DNA of 26,670 nucleotides from an uncultured Clostridia bacterium (GTDB lineage Bacteria; Bacillota; Clostridia; Oscillospirales; CAG-272): contig CAJONA010000001.1 in the NCBI GenBank assembly GCA_905235755.1, positions 1-26,670 of the forward strand, given 5' to 3'. How positions within the stretch are numbered: position 1 is the first letter of the stretch; every line of letters starts with the position of its first letter. This document shows positions 7,021-14,465 of the stretch, piece by piece. The position numbers and the translations under genes are program-made. The notes under the pieces were generated by a model. That model had not been told where the DNA came from, ran no database searches, and saw only the letters and a program-made list of their open reading frames with translations.

Positions 7021-7581
7021 ATGGAACTTGCCGCACAAATCGTCGGCGCACTCGGAATTGCCTCGACGATAATAATATATCAACAGAAAAAACGCAGCCG
7101 ACTGCTGATCTTTAAGCTGATATCCGATATCCTTTGGGGAGTTCATTACGTGCTTCTCGGAGCGTACACAGCCGCGGCGATATGCATTGTCGCGATCTTG
7201 CGCGAGATCGTGTCTATGAACCGCGAAAAACACAGATGGGCAAGACATAACTTCTGGCCCGTGATCCTCATAATCATGGCCGTCGGCTCGTCCGCCATAA
7301 CGTGGCATGGCGCCATAAGCATATTGCCTGCCGTAGCGTCAGTGGTATCGATGATATCGTTCTGGATCGGAAGTCCGCGCCTGACGAGAAGGCTCGTGTT
7401 TATAAATTCGGGCGCGATGATAACGTATGACGTGCTGGTCCTCTCGTACACGGGGATCGTGAACGAACTGTTCGCTCTCACGTCGGCGATAATAGGAATA
7501 ATCCGCCTTGACATAAGAAAAAGCGGCGGTGGACGAAGTGAGAACGTCAAACCGCCCGTTGCGAACGGAAAAGCGGTGTAA
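7021..7581 (+). CDS. YgjV-like membrane protein (Imp-YgjV family)
   Basis: A 186-residue integral membrane protein with about six hydrophobic segments. The order IVGALGIASTIIIYQQKKRS, FKLISDILWGVHYVLLGAYT and CIVAILREIV, then a basic loop and FWPVILIIMAVGSSA, is the layout of the YgjV (bacterial inner membrane protein) family, whose function is poorly defined. The N-terminal helix, Gln-rich turn and DILW motif are the strongest matches. The C-terminal tail from about residue 165 is polar and basic. The ATG at 7021 is preceded by GAGG at 7003, a rather long 14-base spacing. Thirty bases separate it from the next gene, so the two probably form one transcript. Confidence 0.75.
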   Translation: MELAAQIVGALGIASTIIIYQQKKRSRLLIFKLISDILWGVHYVLLGAYTAAAICIVAILREIVSMNREKHRWARHNFWPVILIIMAVGSSAITWHGAISILPAVASVVSMISFWIGSPRLTRRLVFINSGAMITYDVLVLSYTGIVNELFALTSAIIGIIRLDIRKSGGGRSENVKPPVANGKAV

Positions 7582-7611
7582 TACATAAATATCGAGAGGC
7601 GGTGAGACCGT

Positions 7612-8361
7612 ATGCCTAAGGCGTTTGAAAAAGGAATGACGAGCGTAACGTTCCGAAATAAGAGCGTTGAGGACGTCGTCGATATATCCGCGAAAGCGGG
7701 GTTGTCGTTTATCGAGTGGGGAGCCGACGTTCATGTGAAGCCGGGCGATTTCGCCGCGGCGGAGACTGCCGTCGCGCTGATGAAAAAAAGCGGGCTCTAT
7801 TGCTCCGCATACGGCAGTTACTACCGCGTGGGAGACGGCGACATAGACGGATTTGAGTTGATATGCAAGACGGCGGCGGCGCTCGGCGCGTCGCGTGTGC
7901 GCGTGTGGCTCGGAAGAAAGGGAAGCGCCGAGACGACGGCGGCAGAGAGAGACGCGCTCATAGAAGAAACGCAAAGACTCGCCGACGCGGCGGAAAAATA
8001 TTCGCTTGACGTCGCGTTTGAGTTTCACGGAAAAACGTTCAACGACAACGGCAAAACGGGCAAGGCTTTTTTGCTCGACTGCAACAGGAAAAACGTCAAA
8101 ACTTATTGGCAGCCGCTCGCATTCGGCGACAGCGAGGAAAATCTGAAAGATATAGCGGACAAGGTCGCCGCGGTGCACGTATTTCACTGGAATAAGCAAA
8201 ACGACCGCTTTCCGCTGTCGGACGGAGCGGACGAGTGGAAACGGTATATCGCGTTGCTTGCGGCAGCGCCGAAACCGGTGCAGATGACGCTTGAATTTGT
8301 CGCCGGCGACAGCGACGAACAGTTCATCGCCGACGCAAAAACGCTGGGCGATTTGATTTGA
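7612..8361 (+). CDS. sugar phosphate isomerase/epimerase-like TIM-barrel protein
   Basis: A 249-residue cytoplasmic protein of the xylose-isomerase-like TIM barrel (AP_endonuc_2) superfamily. Visible signs are the early strand and helix with LSFIEWGADVHV, the metal-ligand Glu in VAFEFHGKTF near residue 140, TYWQPLAFGD, AVHVFHWNK and the final acidic strand TLEFVAGDS. These are the usual metal-site strands of the family. Members isomerise or epimerise keto-sugars or act on inositols. The specific substrate is not evident. The ATG at 7612 follows GAGAGGCGGTGAG. It is second in a two-gene unit with the YgjV-like protein and is followed by a strong terminator. Confidence 0.82.
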   Translation: MPKAFEKGMTSVTFRNKSVEDVVDISAKAGLSFIEWGADVHVKPGDFAAAETAVALMKKSGLYCSAYGSYYRVGDGDIDGFELICKTAAALGASRVRVWLGRKGSAETTAAERDALIEETQRLADAAEKYSLDVAFEFHGKTFNDNGKTGKAFLLDCNRKNVKTYWQPLAFGDSEENLKDIADKVAAVHVFHWNKQNDRFPLSDGADEWKRYIALLAAAPKPVQMTLEFVAGDSDEQFIADAKTLGDLI

Positions 8362-8367
8362 ATATGC

Positions 8368-8405
8368 AAAACGGAGACCTGCATCGGTCTCCGTTTTAGT
8401 TTTTC
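8368..8405. terminator. bidirectional terminator
   Basis: AAAACGGAGACC (8368-8379) pairs with GGTCTCCGTTTT (8386-8397) around a six-base loop. TTTTT follows at about 8401-8405 on the plus strand. The genes on both sides converge here, and the hairpin overlaps the stop codon of the XRE gene. Confidence 0.85.
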
Positions 8406-8611
8406 GGGGAAAATTCCTTACCGGTGATCAGATAATCGATCGAGACATTGAAGTATTCAGACAATGTAACGAGCATATGAAGATCGGGACTTCTTTTTCC
8501 GTTTTCATAGTATGAGATGGCTTCACGGCTTATCGACAAATCAAGCGCCACCTTAAGTTGACTGTATTTCTTTTTTCGGCGTATTTCGCGCAATCCTATC
8601 ATTCCGTCCAT
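8396..8611 (-). CDS. XRE-family helix-turn-helix regulator
   Basis: A 71-residue protein that is almost entirely one Cro/CI-type DNA-binding domain: LREIRRKKKYSQLKVALDL, SISREAISYYENGKRSPDL, then HMLVTLSEYFNVSIDYLI. There is no extra sensor domain. The ATG at 8611 is chosen because GGAG lies five bases upstream. An in-frame TTG at 8632 would add seven residues but lacks a ribosome site. It is transcribed away from the 8738 gene. The control region between them holds two identical inverted repeats that fit a small dimeric repressor, so I infer it controls both itself and its neighbour. The 3' end shares a terminator with the preceding plus-strand genes. Confidence 0.88.
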   Translation of the reverse strand: MDGMIGLREIRRKKKYSQLKVALDLSISREAISYYENGKRSPDLHMLVTLSEYFNVSIDYLITGKEFSPKN

Positions 8612-8639
8612 AAAAACTCCAAATTTATACAATTTTAAC

Positions 8640-8655
8640 GGTTTTTTAAAAAACC
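8640..8655. repeat. 16-bp perfect palindrome in the XRE 5' leader
   Basis: GGTTTTTTAAAAAACC is a perfect palindrome lying between the XRE ribosome site and the plus-strand -35 box. It could be a weak hairpin in the regulator's untranslated leader or a bent A/T tract. I cannot assign a role. Confidence 0.4.
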
Positions 8656-8657
8656 TC

Positions 8658-8686
8658 TTGACAAAATGGTAACATAACGTTACAAT
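8658..8686 (+). promoter_or_regulatory. sigma-A promoter of the 8738 gene
   Basis: TTGACA (8658-8663), a 17-base spacer and TACAAT (8681-8686), about 50 bases before the start codon. Operator 1 lies in the spacer and -10 region. Operator 2 lies at the expected transcription start. Confidence 0.8.
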
Positions 8687-8707
8687 AATTATGTAACAAA
8701 TTGTTAC
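8669..8707. promoter_or_regulatory. two identical operator half-site pairs GTAAC-N5-GTTAC
   Basis: GTAAC-ATAAC-GTTAC at 8669-8683 and GTAAC-AAATT-GTTAC at 8693-8707 share the same arms and spacing, with centres 24 bases apart. They cover the -10 and start of the plus promoter. They also cover a plausible minus-strand promoter for the regulator (TTGTTA 8699-8694, TATGTT 8676-8671, 17-base spacer). This is a standard arrangement for an autoregulating XRE repressor. That the XRE protein binds here is inference. Confidence 0.65.
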
Positions 8708-8737
8708 GCAATTATTTAAAATGAGGAGATTTTAAAA

Positions 8738-9250
8738 ATGGAAGAAACCAAAAAAGTAAAAGTTTTGCCGAGCGATGAGAATGCGCAAACTGCAATATGG
8801 CAGGATTTCGGCTGGAGTCTTGTGAGCAGTCAGGAGATCAAAAACACCGATTCGCATCTCGAAAGGAGAGGAGACACAATTTACAATGTGACGACAAAAG
8901 AGAATTATGTAAATCTCCTTTTCAAGAGGGATACAAATATGCCGCATTATTCGGAAATTGTGGCGCTTGAACGCAAATATGACGCAGTCCCTTCCAATAT
9001 ATATCCGAAAAAGGGAACAGGATTGGCAGTGTTACTTACTATTATTGGCATTCCTGCACTGATAGCCGGTATATCTGTAGCGGCTGATGGCGGGCAAATT
9101 ATTGGTTTATTTGTCGGCTTGGGTTTCATTGCAGGAGGCGTTTTGAAATTTATTTTCGGCAGAAAAAAGTATAATAAAGAAATGGCACAAAACGAAGTGA
9201 ATAATTCTGCAAGGACAAAATACAGAACCGAATCGAGAAAACTTATATAA
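8738..9250 (+). CDS. membrane protein of unknown function, two TM helices
   Basis: 170 residues; I do not recognise a named family. Residues 1 to about 90 are soluble and polar, with QTAIWQDFGWSLVSSQEI, a DSHLERRGD stretch and VNLLFKRDTNMPHYSEIVAL, ending in YPKKGTG. Two closely spaced hydrophobic helices follow: LAVLLTIIGIPALIAGISVA and IIGLFVGLGFIAGGVLKFIF. A basic tail comes last (GRKKYNKEM). This suggests an N-terminal cytoplasmic domain anchored by a TM hairpin. The ATG is preceded by GAGGAG at 8721. A sigma-A promoter with XRE operators lies directly upstream and a terminator downstream, so it is a single-gene regulated unit. It could be a stress or envelope protein held off by the XRE repressor, but nothing proves this. 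Confidence 0.8.
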   Translation: MEETKKVKVLPSDENAQTAIWQDFGWSLVSSQEIKNTDSHLERRGDTIYNVTTKENYVNLLFKRDTNMPHYSEIVALERKYDAVPSNIYPKKGTGLAVLLTIIGIPALIAGISVAADGGQIIGLFVGLGFIAGGVLKFIFGRKKYNKEMAQNEVNNSARTKYRTESRKLI

Positions 9251-9257
9251 TAAAAAC

Positions 9258-9284
9258 GGCCGACATACGTCGGTCATTTTTTTT
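9258..9284 (+). terminator. intrinsic terminator after the two-TM gene
   Basis: GGCCGAC (9258-9264) pairs with GTCGGTC (9269-9275) around ATAC, followed by ATTTTTTTT. Confidence 0.85.
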
Positions 9285-9316
9285 GCAAAAAAAATAAAAT
9301 TTTTTTCAAAAACCTA

Positions 9317-9352
9317 TTGTATTTTTTAATCCCCTATGGTAAGATAGGAATT
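9317..9352 (+). promoter_or_regulatory. promoter with overlapping dyad for the iscR-nifS-nifU operon
   Basis: TTGTAT (9317-9322), a 17-base spacer and TAAGAT (9340-9345) form a plausible sigma-A promoter. An imperfect dyad AATCCCCTAT (9328-9337) / ATAGGAATT (9344-9352) covers the spacer and -10. Rrf2/IscR proteins repress their own operons from such sites, so this is the likely autoregulatory operator. The sequence is not a perfect match to a consensus I can quote. Confidence 0.6.
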
Positions 9353-9370
9353 GAAGAGAGGTGACGCTTT

Positions 9371-9799
9371 ATGATGATATCGACAAAGGGACGTTACGCG
9401 CTTCACGTTATGATAGATCTCGCTAAACGCGGCGCTGACGAACCGGTGCCGCTCAGCGACATTTCGAACAGAAACGATATTTCGATGAAATATCTCGAAA
9501 TAATAGTTTCAATGCTCAACAAAGCGGGATTTGTCGAAAGCTATCGCGGAAAAAGCGGCGGATATCGTTTGTCAAAGGATCCGAGCGAGTATACTATGCA
9601 GAGCATACTGTCGCTGACCGAGGGTACGCTCGCGCCGGTCGCGTGCCTTGAAAACGGTTGCCCGAGATCGGAAGGCTGCACGACCGTGCCGCTATGGAAA
9701 AATCTCGACACGATCATCGAGCAGTATCTTGAAAGCATCACGCTCAAAGACGTTGTCGACGGAAATTTGAATCCCGTCGAGCTGATAATTCAAAGATAA
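9371..9799 (+). CDS. iscR: Rrf2-family regulator, IscR-type, Fe-S cluster sensor
   Basis: A 142-residue winged-helix regulator. The opening ISTKGRYALHVMIDLAKRG, the recognition region ISMKYLEIIVSMLNKAGFVE, and the wing GKSGGYRLSKDPSEYTM are standard for Rrf2. Three cysteines, Cys92, Cys97 and Cys103, in ACLENGCPRSEGC sit where IscR binds its Fe-S cluster, so it should sense cluster supply. The ATG at 9371 follows GAGGTG at good spacing. ATG 9374 is the alternative and changes one residue. It precedes nifS and nifU with short spacing and has a dyad over its promoter, which fits autoregulated control of Fe-S assembly. CymR is a related alternative, but it lacks this cysteine cluster. Confidence 0.88.
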   Translation: MMISTKGRYALHVMIDLAKRGADEPVPLSDISNRNDISMKYLEIIVSMLNKAGFVESYRGKSGGYRLSKDPSEYTMQSILSLTEGTLAPVACLENGCPRSEGCTTVPLWKNLDTIIEQYLESITLKDVVDGNLNPVELIIQR

Positions 9800-9832
9800 A
9801 AATATTTAAATGTATAAATGAAAGGAAACGAA

Positions 9833-11020
9833 ATGCACATATACGCAGATAACGCGGCTACGACAAAGATAAGCAAAGCGGCGCGCGACGCGATGATAGA
9901 ATGTATGGACAGCTGTTACGGCAACCCGTCCAGCCTTCATTCCGACGGTCAGCTCGCGGCTGAAAAGCTCGTCGCCGCAAGGGAAAGTATGGCAAAGCTT
10001 CTCGGCGCGAACCCAAACGAGATATACTTCACTTCGGGCGGAAGCGAGTCGGACAATCAAGCGCTCATAACGGGGGCAAACCTCGGCGCAAAAAAAGGAA
10101 AAAAGCACATAATATCTACAAAGATCGAGCATCACGCCGTGCTTCACACGCTGAACAAACTCAAAAAGCAGGGCTTTGAGATAGAACTCCTCGACGTCGA
10201 TAAAAACGGCTTCGTAACGGCGGACGCCGTCGAGGCGGCTATAAGAGAGGACACCGCACTTGTCAGCGTGATGTTCGCAAATAACGAGATCGGCACGATA
10301 GAGCCTATCGCCGAGATCGGCGCTGTATGCCGCCGCCACGGCGTGCTTTTCCACACCGACGCGGTTCAGGCGGCGGGACATCTTCATATCGACGTCGCGG
10401 CGATGAACATAGACATGCTGTCGCTGTCGGCGCATAAGTTCCACGGCCCGAAAGGCGTGGGCGCTCTGTACTGCCGCAAGGGGATATTCCTTTCAAATCT
10501 CATCGAGGGCGGCGCGCAGGAAAGAGGCAAACGCGCGGGAACGGAAAATCTGCCTGCGATAGTCGGCATGGCGAAGGCGTTTGAAGAAGCGTGCGCCAAT
10601 ATGGACACTACCGCGAAAAAGCTGACGTCTATGCGCGACAGGCTCATCGAAGGACTGTCCGCCATTCCACACTCGGTGCTCAACGGCGACAAGGTCGCAC
10701 GCCTGCCGGGAAACGTCAATATGTGCTTTGAGGGGATCGAGGGCGAATCGCTCCTGCTTCTGCTCGATATGAACGGCATCGAGGCGTCGTCGGGCTCCGC
10801 CTGCACGTCGGGATCGCTCGATCCGAGCCATGTCCTGCTTGCGATAGGGCTTCCGCACGAGGTCGCGCACGGCTCGCTAAGACTTACGCTGAGCGAAGAA
10901 AACACGCCCGAGGAAGTTGAATATATAATCAAAAAAGTGCCCGAGATCGTCGGGTATCTCAGAAATATGTCGCCCGTATGGGACGAGCTCGAAAAGGGGG
11001 AGAGAAAACATGTTATATAG
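9833..11020 (+). CDS. nifS: cysteine desulfurase, NifS/IscS type
   Basis: A 395-residue PLP enzyme that takes sulfur from cysteine and passes it to the scaffold protein. Seen: YADNAATTKIS at the start, NPSSLHSDG, TSGGSESDN, the cofactor-contacting EHHAV (about 99-103), SLSAHKFHGPKGVGALY with the PLP lysine at 202, RAGTENLP, and the catalytic cysteine Cys324 in SSGSACTSGSLDPSHVL. That last loop is the long, mobile type of group I NifS/IscS enzymes. The ATG at 9833 is preferred over ATG 9818 because AAAGGA lies six bases before it and the family begins here. It is 33 bases after iscR and its end overlaps the next gene by 11 bases. Confidence 0.93.
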   Translation: MHIYADNAATTKISKAARDAMIECMDSCYGNPSSLHSDGQLAAEKLVAARESMAKLLGANPNEIYFTSGGSESDNQALITGANLGAKKGKKHIISTKIEHHAVLHTLNKLKKQGFEIELLDVDKNGFVTADAVEAAIREDTALVSVMFANNEIGTIEPIAEIGAVCRRHGVLFHTDAVQAAGHLHIDVAAMNIDMLSLSAHKFHGPKGVGALYCRKGIFLSNLIEGGAQERGKRAGTENLPAIVGMAKAFEEACANMDTTAKKLTSMRDRLIEGLSAIPHSVLNGDKVARLPGNVNMCFEGIEGESLLLLLDMNGIEASSGSACTSGSLDPSHVLLAIGLPHEVAHGSLRLTLSEENTPEEVEYIIKKVPEIVGYLRNMSPVWDELEKGERKHVI

Positions 11021-11441
11021 TGAAAAAGTAATGGACCATTTCCAGAATCCGAGAAACGTCGGCAAGATCGACGACGCGGACGGCGTTGGTGAAGTCGGCA
11101 ACGCAAAATGCGGCGATATAATGAGGATGTATCTCAAAATCGACGACAACGGTATCATCACCGACGTTAAATTCAACACGTTCGGTTGCGGCTCGGCGAT
11201 CGCTACAAGCTCGATGGCGACCGAGATGATAAAAGGCAAGTCGGTCGACGAGGCGTTAACGCTTTCAAACAAAGCCGTCGTCGAGGCGCTCGACGGATTG
11301 CCGGCGCATAAGATACACTGCTCCGTGCTCGCCGAGGAAGCCGTAAAAGCAGCCGTCAAGGACTACTACGACAAGAAAGGCATCGCTTACGACGAGGAAC
11401 TGTTCAAGGGCATCGACAGCTGCGAAAGCTGCCACGACTGA
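11010..11441 (+). CDS. nifU: Fe-S cluster assembly scaffold protein, NifU/IscU type
   Basis: A 143-residue scaffold on which new Fe-S clusters are built. The three conserved cluster ligands are present: Cys34 in GNAKCGD (with Asp36), Cys60 in FGCGSAIA and Cys104 in HCSVLAEEA. The start MLYSEKVMDHFQNPRNVG is the usual one. It ends with an extra CESC (Cys138, Cys141) just after DS, a short tail beyond the core IscU fold. The ATG lies inside the end of nifS with GGGGGAG just upstream, so translation is probably coupled. No hscA, hscB, fdx or iscA follows, so this is a minimal Clostridial-style isc unit. Confidence 0.93.
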   Translation: MLYSEKVMDHFQNPRNVGKIDDADGVGEVGNAKCGDIMRMYLKIDDNGIITDVKFNTFGCGSAIATSSMATEMIKGKSVDEALTLSNKAVVEALDGLPAHKIHCSVLAEEAVKAAVKDYYDKKGIAYDEELFKGIDSCESCHD

Positions 11442-11456
11442 ATAGAAATATGAAAA

Positions 11457-11481
11457 ATGCCGCACGCGTGCCGTGCGGCAT
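11457..11481 (+). terminator. hairpin after nifU, probable terminator
   Basis: ATGCCGCACG (11457-11466) pairs perfectly with CGTGCGGCAT (11472-11481) around five bases. Only TTGTC follows, so the T-run is poor and termination may be weak. The next 157 bases to 11638 hold a smaller dyad AGGGAACA/TGTTCTCT (11501-11525) and no gene I can support. No clear promoter for the downstream lipoprotein was found. Confidence 0.55.
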
Positions 11482-11638
11482 TGTCATATCTCACAAATGT
11501 AGGGAACAGCGCCACAATGTTCTCTGAATACTATGATACATTGCAAAAAAACAAAAAAATTCGAAATCAACTGCGACAAATCGCTCACTCGTACGACTAA
11601 TTATAAAATCCCATAAATCAACATAGGAGAAAGCACAA

Positions 11639-12466
11639 ATGAAAAAAGCATTATGTCTTTTGATCGTATTCATAATGCTCGCCATCACATCGTGCGGCGA
11701 GGCAACTGTTGATACGACGATCGAAGCAACCGAGGCGACTGAAACAACCACAACCGAGGCAACCGAAACAACCGCGACGGAAGCGACCGAATCGACGACA
11801 GAATCAACAACAGAAGCTACGACAGAATCCACTACGGAAGCGGAGCCGACTCTCGCAGAGATACTCTCCGACGGCGAAACGGAAGCGACGTCTGTATTCA
11901 CCGCTTCAAACGGCGGCGTCGATATGACCGTGACGGTACACGGATATTCAAATAAAGACAAGGGCTACGATTTTTACGTAAAAAACAATGATTATTTCCA
12001 CGTCGACGTAAAGGTTGAAAACAATTCCGGCGAAGAGATATACAAACTGAACAGCTCCTGTATCCACGGAATCAGCGGCGCGGAAAACATCGAACTGCAA
12101 ACGTATATCGCCGACGCAAAAGGAAACGAACTGACGCCTAACACCGCCGGTATGGTTTACACCGACGATTTGCTGCTGTGGAGCATACCCGCAGGCGAAA
12201 GCTACGAGTGGAATTTGCGTCTTGCCGCAGGTGAATATCCCAATGAATTTCGTGATACACCGTGCGACCTTAAAGTTGACGGAATCGAAAACGGCGGGTT
12301 GGGAAGCGGCATATATCTTTACGGAGAGGAAATATACACAAACGGTATATGCACGTTCACAGGTACGATAACGTTCCGCTACTCCGAAACCGACAACGGG
12401 AACTATACCATCAATGACAAGGCTCTGACCGCCGACGTGACGATACCGGTGTTATATGTAAAATAA
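11639..12466 (+). CDS. lipoprotein of unknown function with a Thr/Glu-rich linker
   Basis: 275 residues. A lipoprotein signal (MKKALCLLIVFIMLA, lipobox ITSC, Cys19) is followed by a low-complexity segment at about residues 23-68, with repeats of the TTEATE type and almost no hydrophobic residues. It is probably a flexible and possibly glycosylated stalk. The C-terminal domain (about 75-275) looks like a beta-rich extracytoplasmic fold. FHVDVKVENNSGEEIY and ITFRYSETDNGNYTIND resemble secreted immunoglobulin-like modules, but I do not recognise a named family. The ATG follows AGGAGAAAGC. The signal and stalk resemble those of the repeat protein at 17816, so the two may share an export and surface style. 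Function unknown. Confidence 0.82.
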   Translation: MKKALCLLIVFIMLAITSCGEATVDTTIEATEATETTTTEATETTATEATESTTESTTEATTESTTEAEPTLAEILSDGETEATSVFTASNGGVDMTVTVHGYSNKDKGYDFYVKNNDYFHVDVKVENNSGEEIYKLNSSCIHGISGAENIELQTYIADAKGNELTPNTAGMVYTDDLLLWSIPAGESYEWNLRLAAGEYPNEFRDTPCDLKVDGIENGGLGSGIYLYGEEIYTNGICTFTGTITFRYSETDNGNYTINDKALTADVTIPVLYVK

Positions 12467-12480
12467 AAAATCAAACACAA

Positions 12481-12508
12481 AAAATCACCGCCGCGGCGGT
12501 GATTTTTT
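12481..12508. terminator. bidirectional terminator
   Basis: A perfect 26-base palindrome, AAAATCACCGCCG and its complement (12481-12506), with T-runs on both sides. The lipoprotein gene and the ThuA gene converge on it. Confidence 0.9.
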
Positions 12509-12515
12509 CTATTTA

Positions 12516-13259
12516 TCAATATCCTTGTACGTCCTCGCCGGCGGCGCGGATCTCGTTTGTCGTTCTCGAGTCGTGCGGGCAGCCGAGCATCGTGCGATAG
12601 TTTACGGGAGCCGCCCAGCGCGCGGCGTTTACGAGTATCCGCCGCACATACGGGTTGTAATACGCCGTGTTCGTCTCGTGCCCCGGCTGGAAGTAGAATA
12701 TCTTTCCCGCGCCGCGCGTGAACGTCACGCCGGAGCGGAATATCTCGCCGCCGTCAAACCAACCGCCGAAGACGATCTCATCCGGCTTCGGAATGTCGAA
12801 GAACTCGCCGTACATCTCCTCGTCGTCGAGCTCGAACATCGCGGGAATGCCCGCCGCGATGGGATGCCCGGGAGCCATATTCCACACGCGCTCGAATTCG
12901 TGATCGCGCCAGCGGAGCGAACATGTCGTGCCCATGAGCTTTTTGAACGGCTTTGAATAATGCCCCGAGTGAAGCACTATGAGCCCCATGCCTTTGAGCA
13001 CGCGGTCGCATACTTTTTTTACGATCTCGTCGGGAACTTTATCGTGAGCGCAATGCCCCCACCAGAAGAGGACGTCGGTGTTGTCGAGCGTCTCGTCGTC
13101 GAGTCCGCACTCGGGCATATCGAGAGTCGCCCATTTTGCCTCGATGTCGGGCTCTTCGGATAGAAATTTCGCTATCTCGCCGCCGATGCCGTCGGGATAC
13201 ACTTTCTTTACATAATCCTGCTTTTCCTGAACGTTTTCAGTCCAAACCGTAACCTTCAT
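12516..13259 (-). CDS. ThuA-domain protein
   Basis: A 247-residue cytoplasmic protein of the ThuA (trehalose-utilisation) family, which has a glutamine-amidotransferase-like fold. Visible: VTVWTENVQEK at the start, TDVLFWWGHCAHDKV, GLIVLHSGHYSKPF, the HEFERVWNMAPGHPIAAGIP region and FYFQPGHETNTAYYNPYVRR near the end. Members cluster with sugar oxidoreductases, and their exact reaction is not settled. The ATG at 13259 is preceded by AGAGGTGGC. It starts 11 bases after the Gfo/Idh/MocA gene and is clearly co-transcribed. The pairing suggests metabolism of an oxidised (keto) sugar or glycoside, probably linked to the rhamnosidase-like gene across the divergent promoters. Confidence 0.88.
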   Translation of the reverse strand: MKVTVWTENVQEKQDYVKKVYPDGIGGEIAKFLSEEPDIEAKWATLDMPECGLDDETLDNTDVLFWWGHCAHDKVPDEIVKKVCDRVLKGMGLIVLHSGHYSKPFKKLMGTTCSLRWRDHEFERVWNMAPGHPIAAGIPAMFELDDEEMYGEFFDIPKPDEIVFGGWFDGGEIFRSGVTFTRGAGKIFYFQPGHETNTAYYNPYVRRILVNAARWAAPVNYRTMLGCPHDSRTTNEIRAAGEDVQGY

Positions 13260-13270
13260 ATTGCCACCTC

Positions 13271-14362
13271 TTATTTATCGAAATATACGGGCGCGCCCGT
13301 CTTTGCCGATGTGTATATCGCTTCGAGTATCTCCGTTACGACGAGCGCCTGCTCGGGAAGGACGCACAGCGGCGTGCCTTTTTCTATCGCATTGTAGAAC
13401 ACGCGCGCTTCGAGATCCTCGGGCTTGCCGCCGGCAGCGCCGTCAAAGAACGCGACTCCGCCGACGTCGAGGTTCGGCTTTTCAACGTACTGCTTGCCGT
13501 ATTTGACGCCGTTTATGTTGACGCCGTCGCGCATATCGGCGCCTGCTTTTGTGCCGCAAAGCGTCGTTTTCGCCTCTATGACGTCGCGCGTGTTGAGCGC
13601 CCAACTGCTTTCGAGAGAGATGACGGCGCCGTTTTCCATAACGATAAATCCGAACGCCGAGTCCTCGACGGTGAATTCTTCCTCTTTCCAATCGCCCCAT
13701 GCGTTGCCCGTGCCCGGACCGCCGGGTATCTTTTTGAACGTCTGACCGACGACCATCTTCGGTTTGTAGTTGTTCATCATCCAAAGCGTGAGGTCGAGCG
13801 CGTGCGTGCCGATGTCGATGAGCGGGCCGCCGCCCTGCTCGTACTCATTGAGGAAAACGCCCCACGTCGGAACGGCGCGGCGGCGGATAGCATGCGCTTT
13901 CGCATAGTAGATCTCGCCGAGTTCGCCCGCGTCGCACGCGGATTTCATGTATAGACTGTCGTCTCTGTAACGGTTCTGATAGCCGATAGTCAGGACTTTT
14001 CCGGTCCGTTTGGCCGCCTCGACCATGGCGCGCGCTTCCGCCGCCGTCTTTGCCATCGGCTTTTCGCACATGACGTGCTTGCCGGCTTCGAGAGCGTCGA
14101 TCGTTATAAAGCTGTGCGAGCGGTTCGGCGTGAGAACGTGGACCGCGACGATGCTTTCATCGCGCAAAAGTTCTTTGTAATCGGTGTATACTTTTGCGTT
14201 CGGGTTGCCGTAATCGGCGCATAATTTCTCGGCGCGCTCTTTGATTATATCGCAGAACGCGACGATTTCGATATCGTCCATTTTTTTGAGGGCGGGGTAG
14301 TGCTTGCCTCTGCAAATGCCGCCGCAGCCGATAATGCCGACCTTGATTTTTTCTGTTGCCAT
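13271..14362 (-). CDS. Gfo/Idh/MocA-family oxidoreductase
   Basis: A 363-residue NAD(P)-dependent sugar dehydrogenase. The nucleotide site is IGCGGICRGKH near residue 10. HVLTPNRSH and HVMCEKPMAKT follow, the latter containing the conserved EKP. After GYQNRYRDDS, the C-terminal substrate domain carries GGGPLIDIGTHALDLTLWMM with the conserved Asp and His. The substrate is unknown; relatives oxidise cyclic sugars, inositols or glycosides. The ATG at 14362 follows TAAGGAGATATC. It is first in a two-gene operon with ThuA and is driven by a promoter back-to-back with that of the GH78-like gene. Confidence 0.92.
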   Translation of the reverse strand: MATEKIKVGIIGCGGICRGKHYPALKKMDDIEIVAFCDIIKERAEKLCADYGNPNAKVYTDYKELLRDESIVAVHVLTPNRSHSFITIDALEAGKHVMCEKPMAKTAAEARAMVEAAKRTGKVLTIGYQNRYRDDSLYMKSACDAGELGEIYYAKAHAIRRRAVPTWGVFLNEYEQGGGPLIDIGTHALDLTLWMMNNYKPKMVVGQTFKKIPGGPGTGNAWGDWKEEEFTVEDSAFGFIVMENGAVISLESSWALNTRDVIEAKTTLCGTKAGADMRDGVNINGVKYGKQYVEKPNLDVGGVAFFDGAAGGKPEDLEARVFYNAIEKGTPLCVLPEQALVVTEILEAIYTSAKTGAPVYFDK

Positions 14363-14407
14363 GAGTGATATCTCCTTAAAATTAAATTTAATTTTTATCT
14401 AAAAATG

Positions 14408-14437
14408 ATTATACATTAAAACGTCAAAAAAAGTCAA
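14408..14437 (-). promoter_or_regulatory. sigma-A promoter of the Gfo/Idh/MocA-ThuA operon
   Basis: On the minus strand TTGACT (14437-14432) and a perfect TATAAT (14413-14408) are 18 bases apart, about 45 bases before the start codon. Confidence 0.75.
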
Positions 14438-14465
14438 CAAGAATTTGAAAATATGCTCGATTTTG

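Noticed and set aside
11501..11525. dyad AGGGAACA/TGTTCTCT as a second terminator or operator
   Set aside because: It contains a G-U mismatch, is not followed by a T-run and does not sit on a visible promoter, so it is too weak to list alone.
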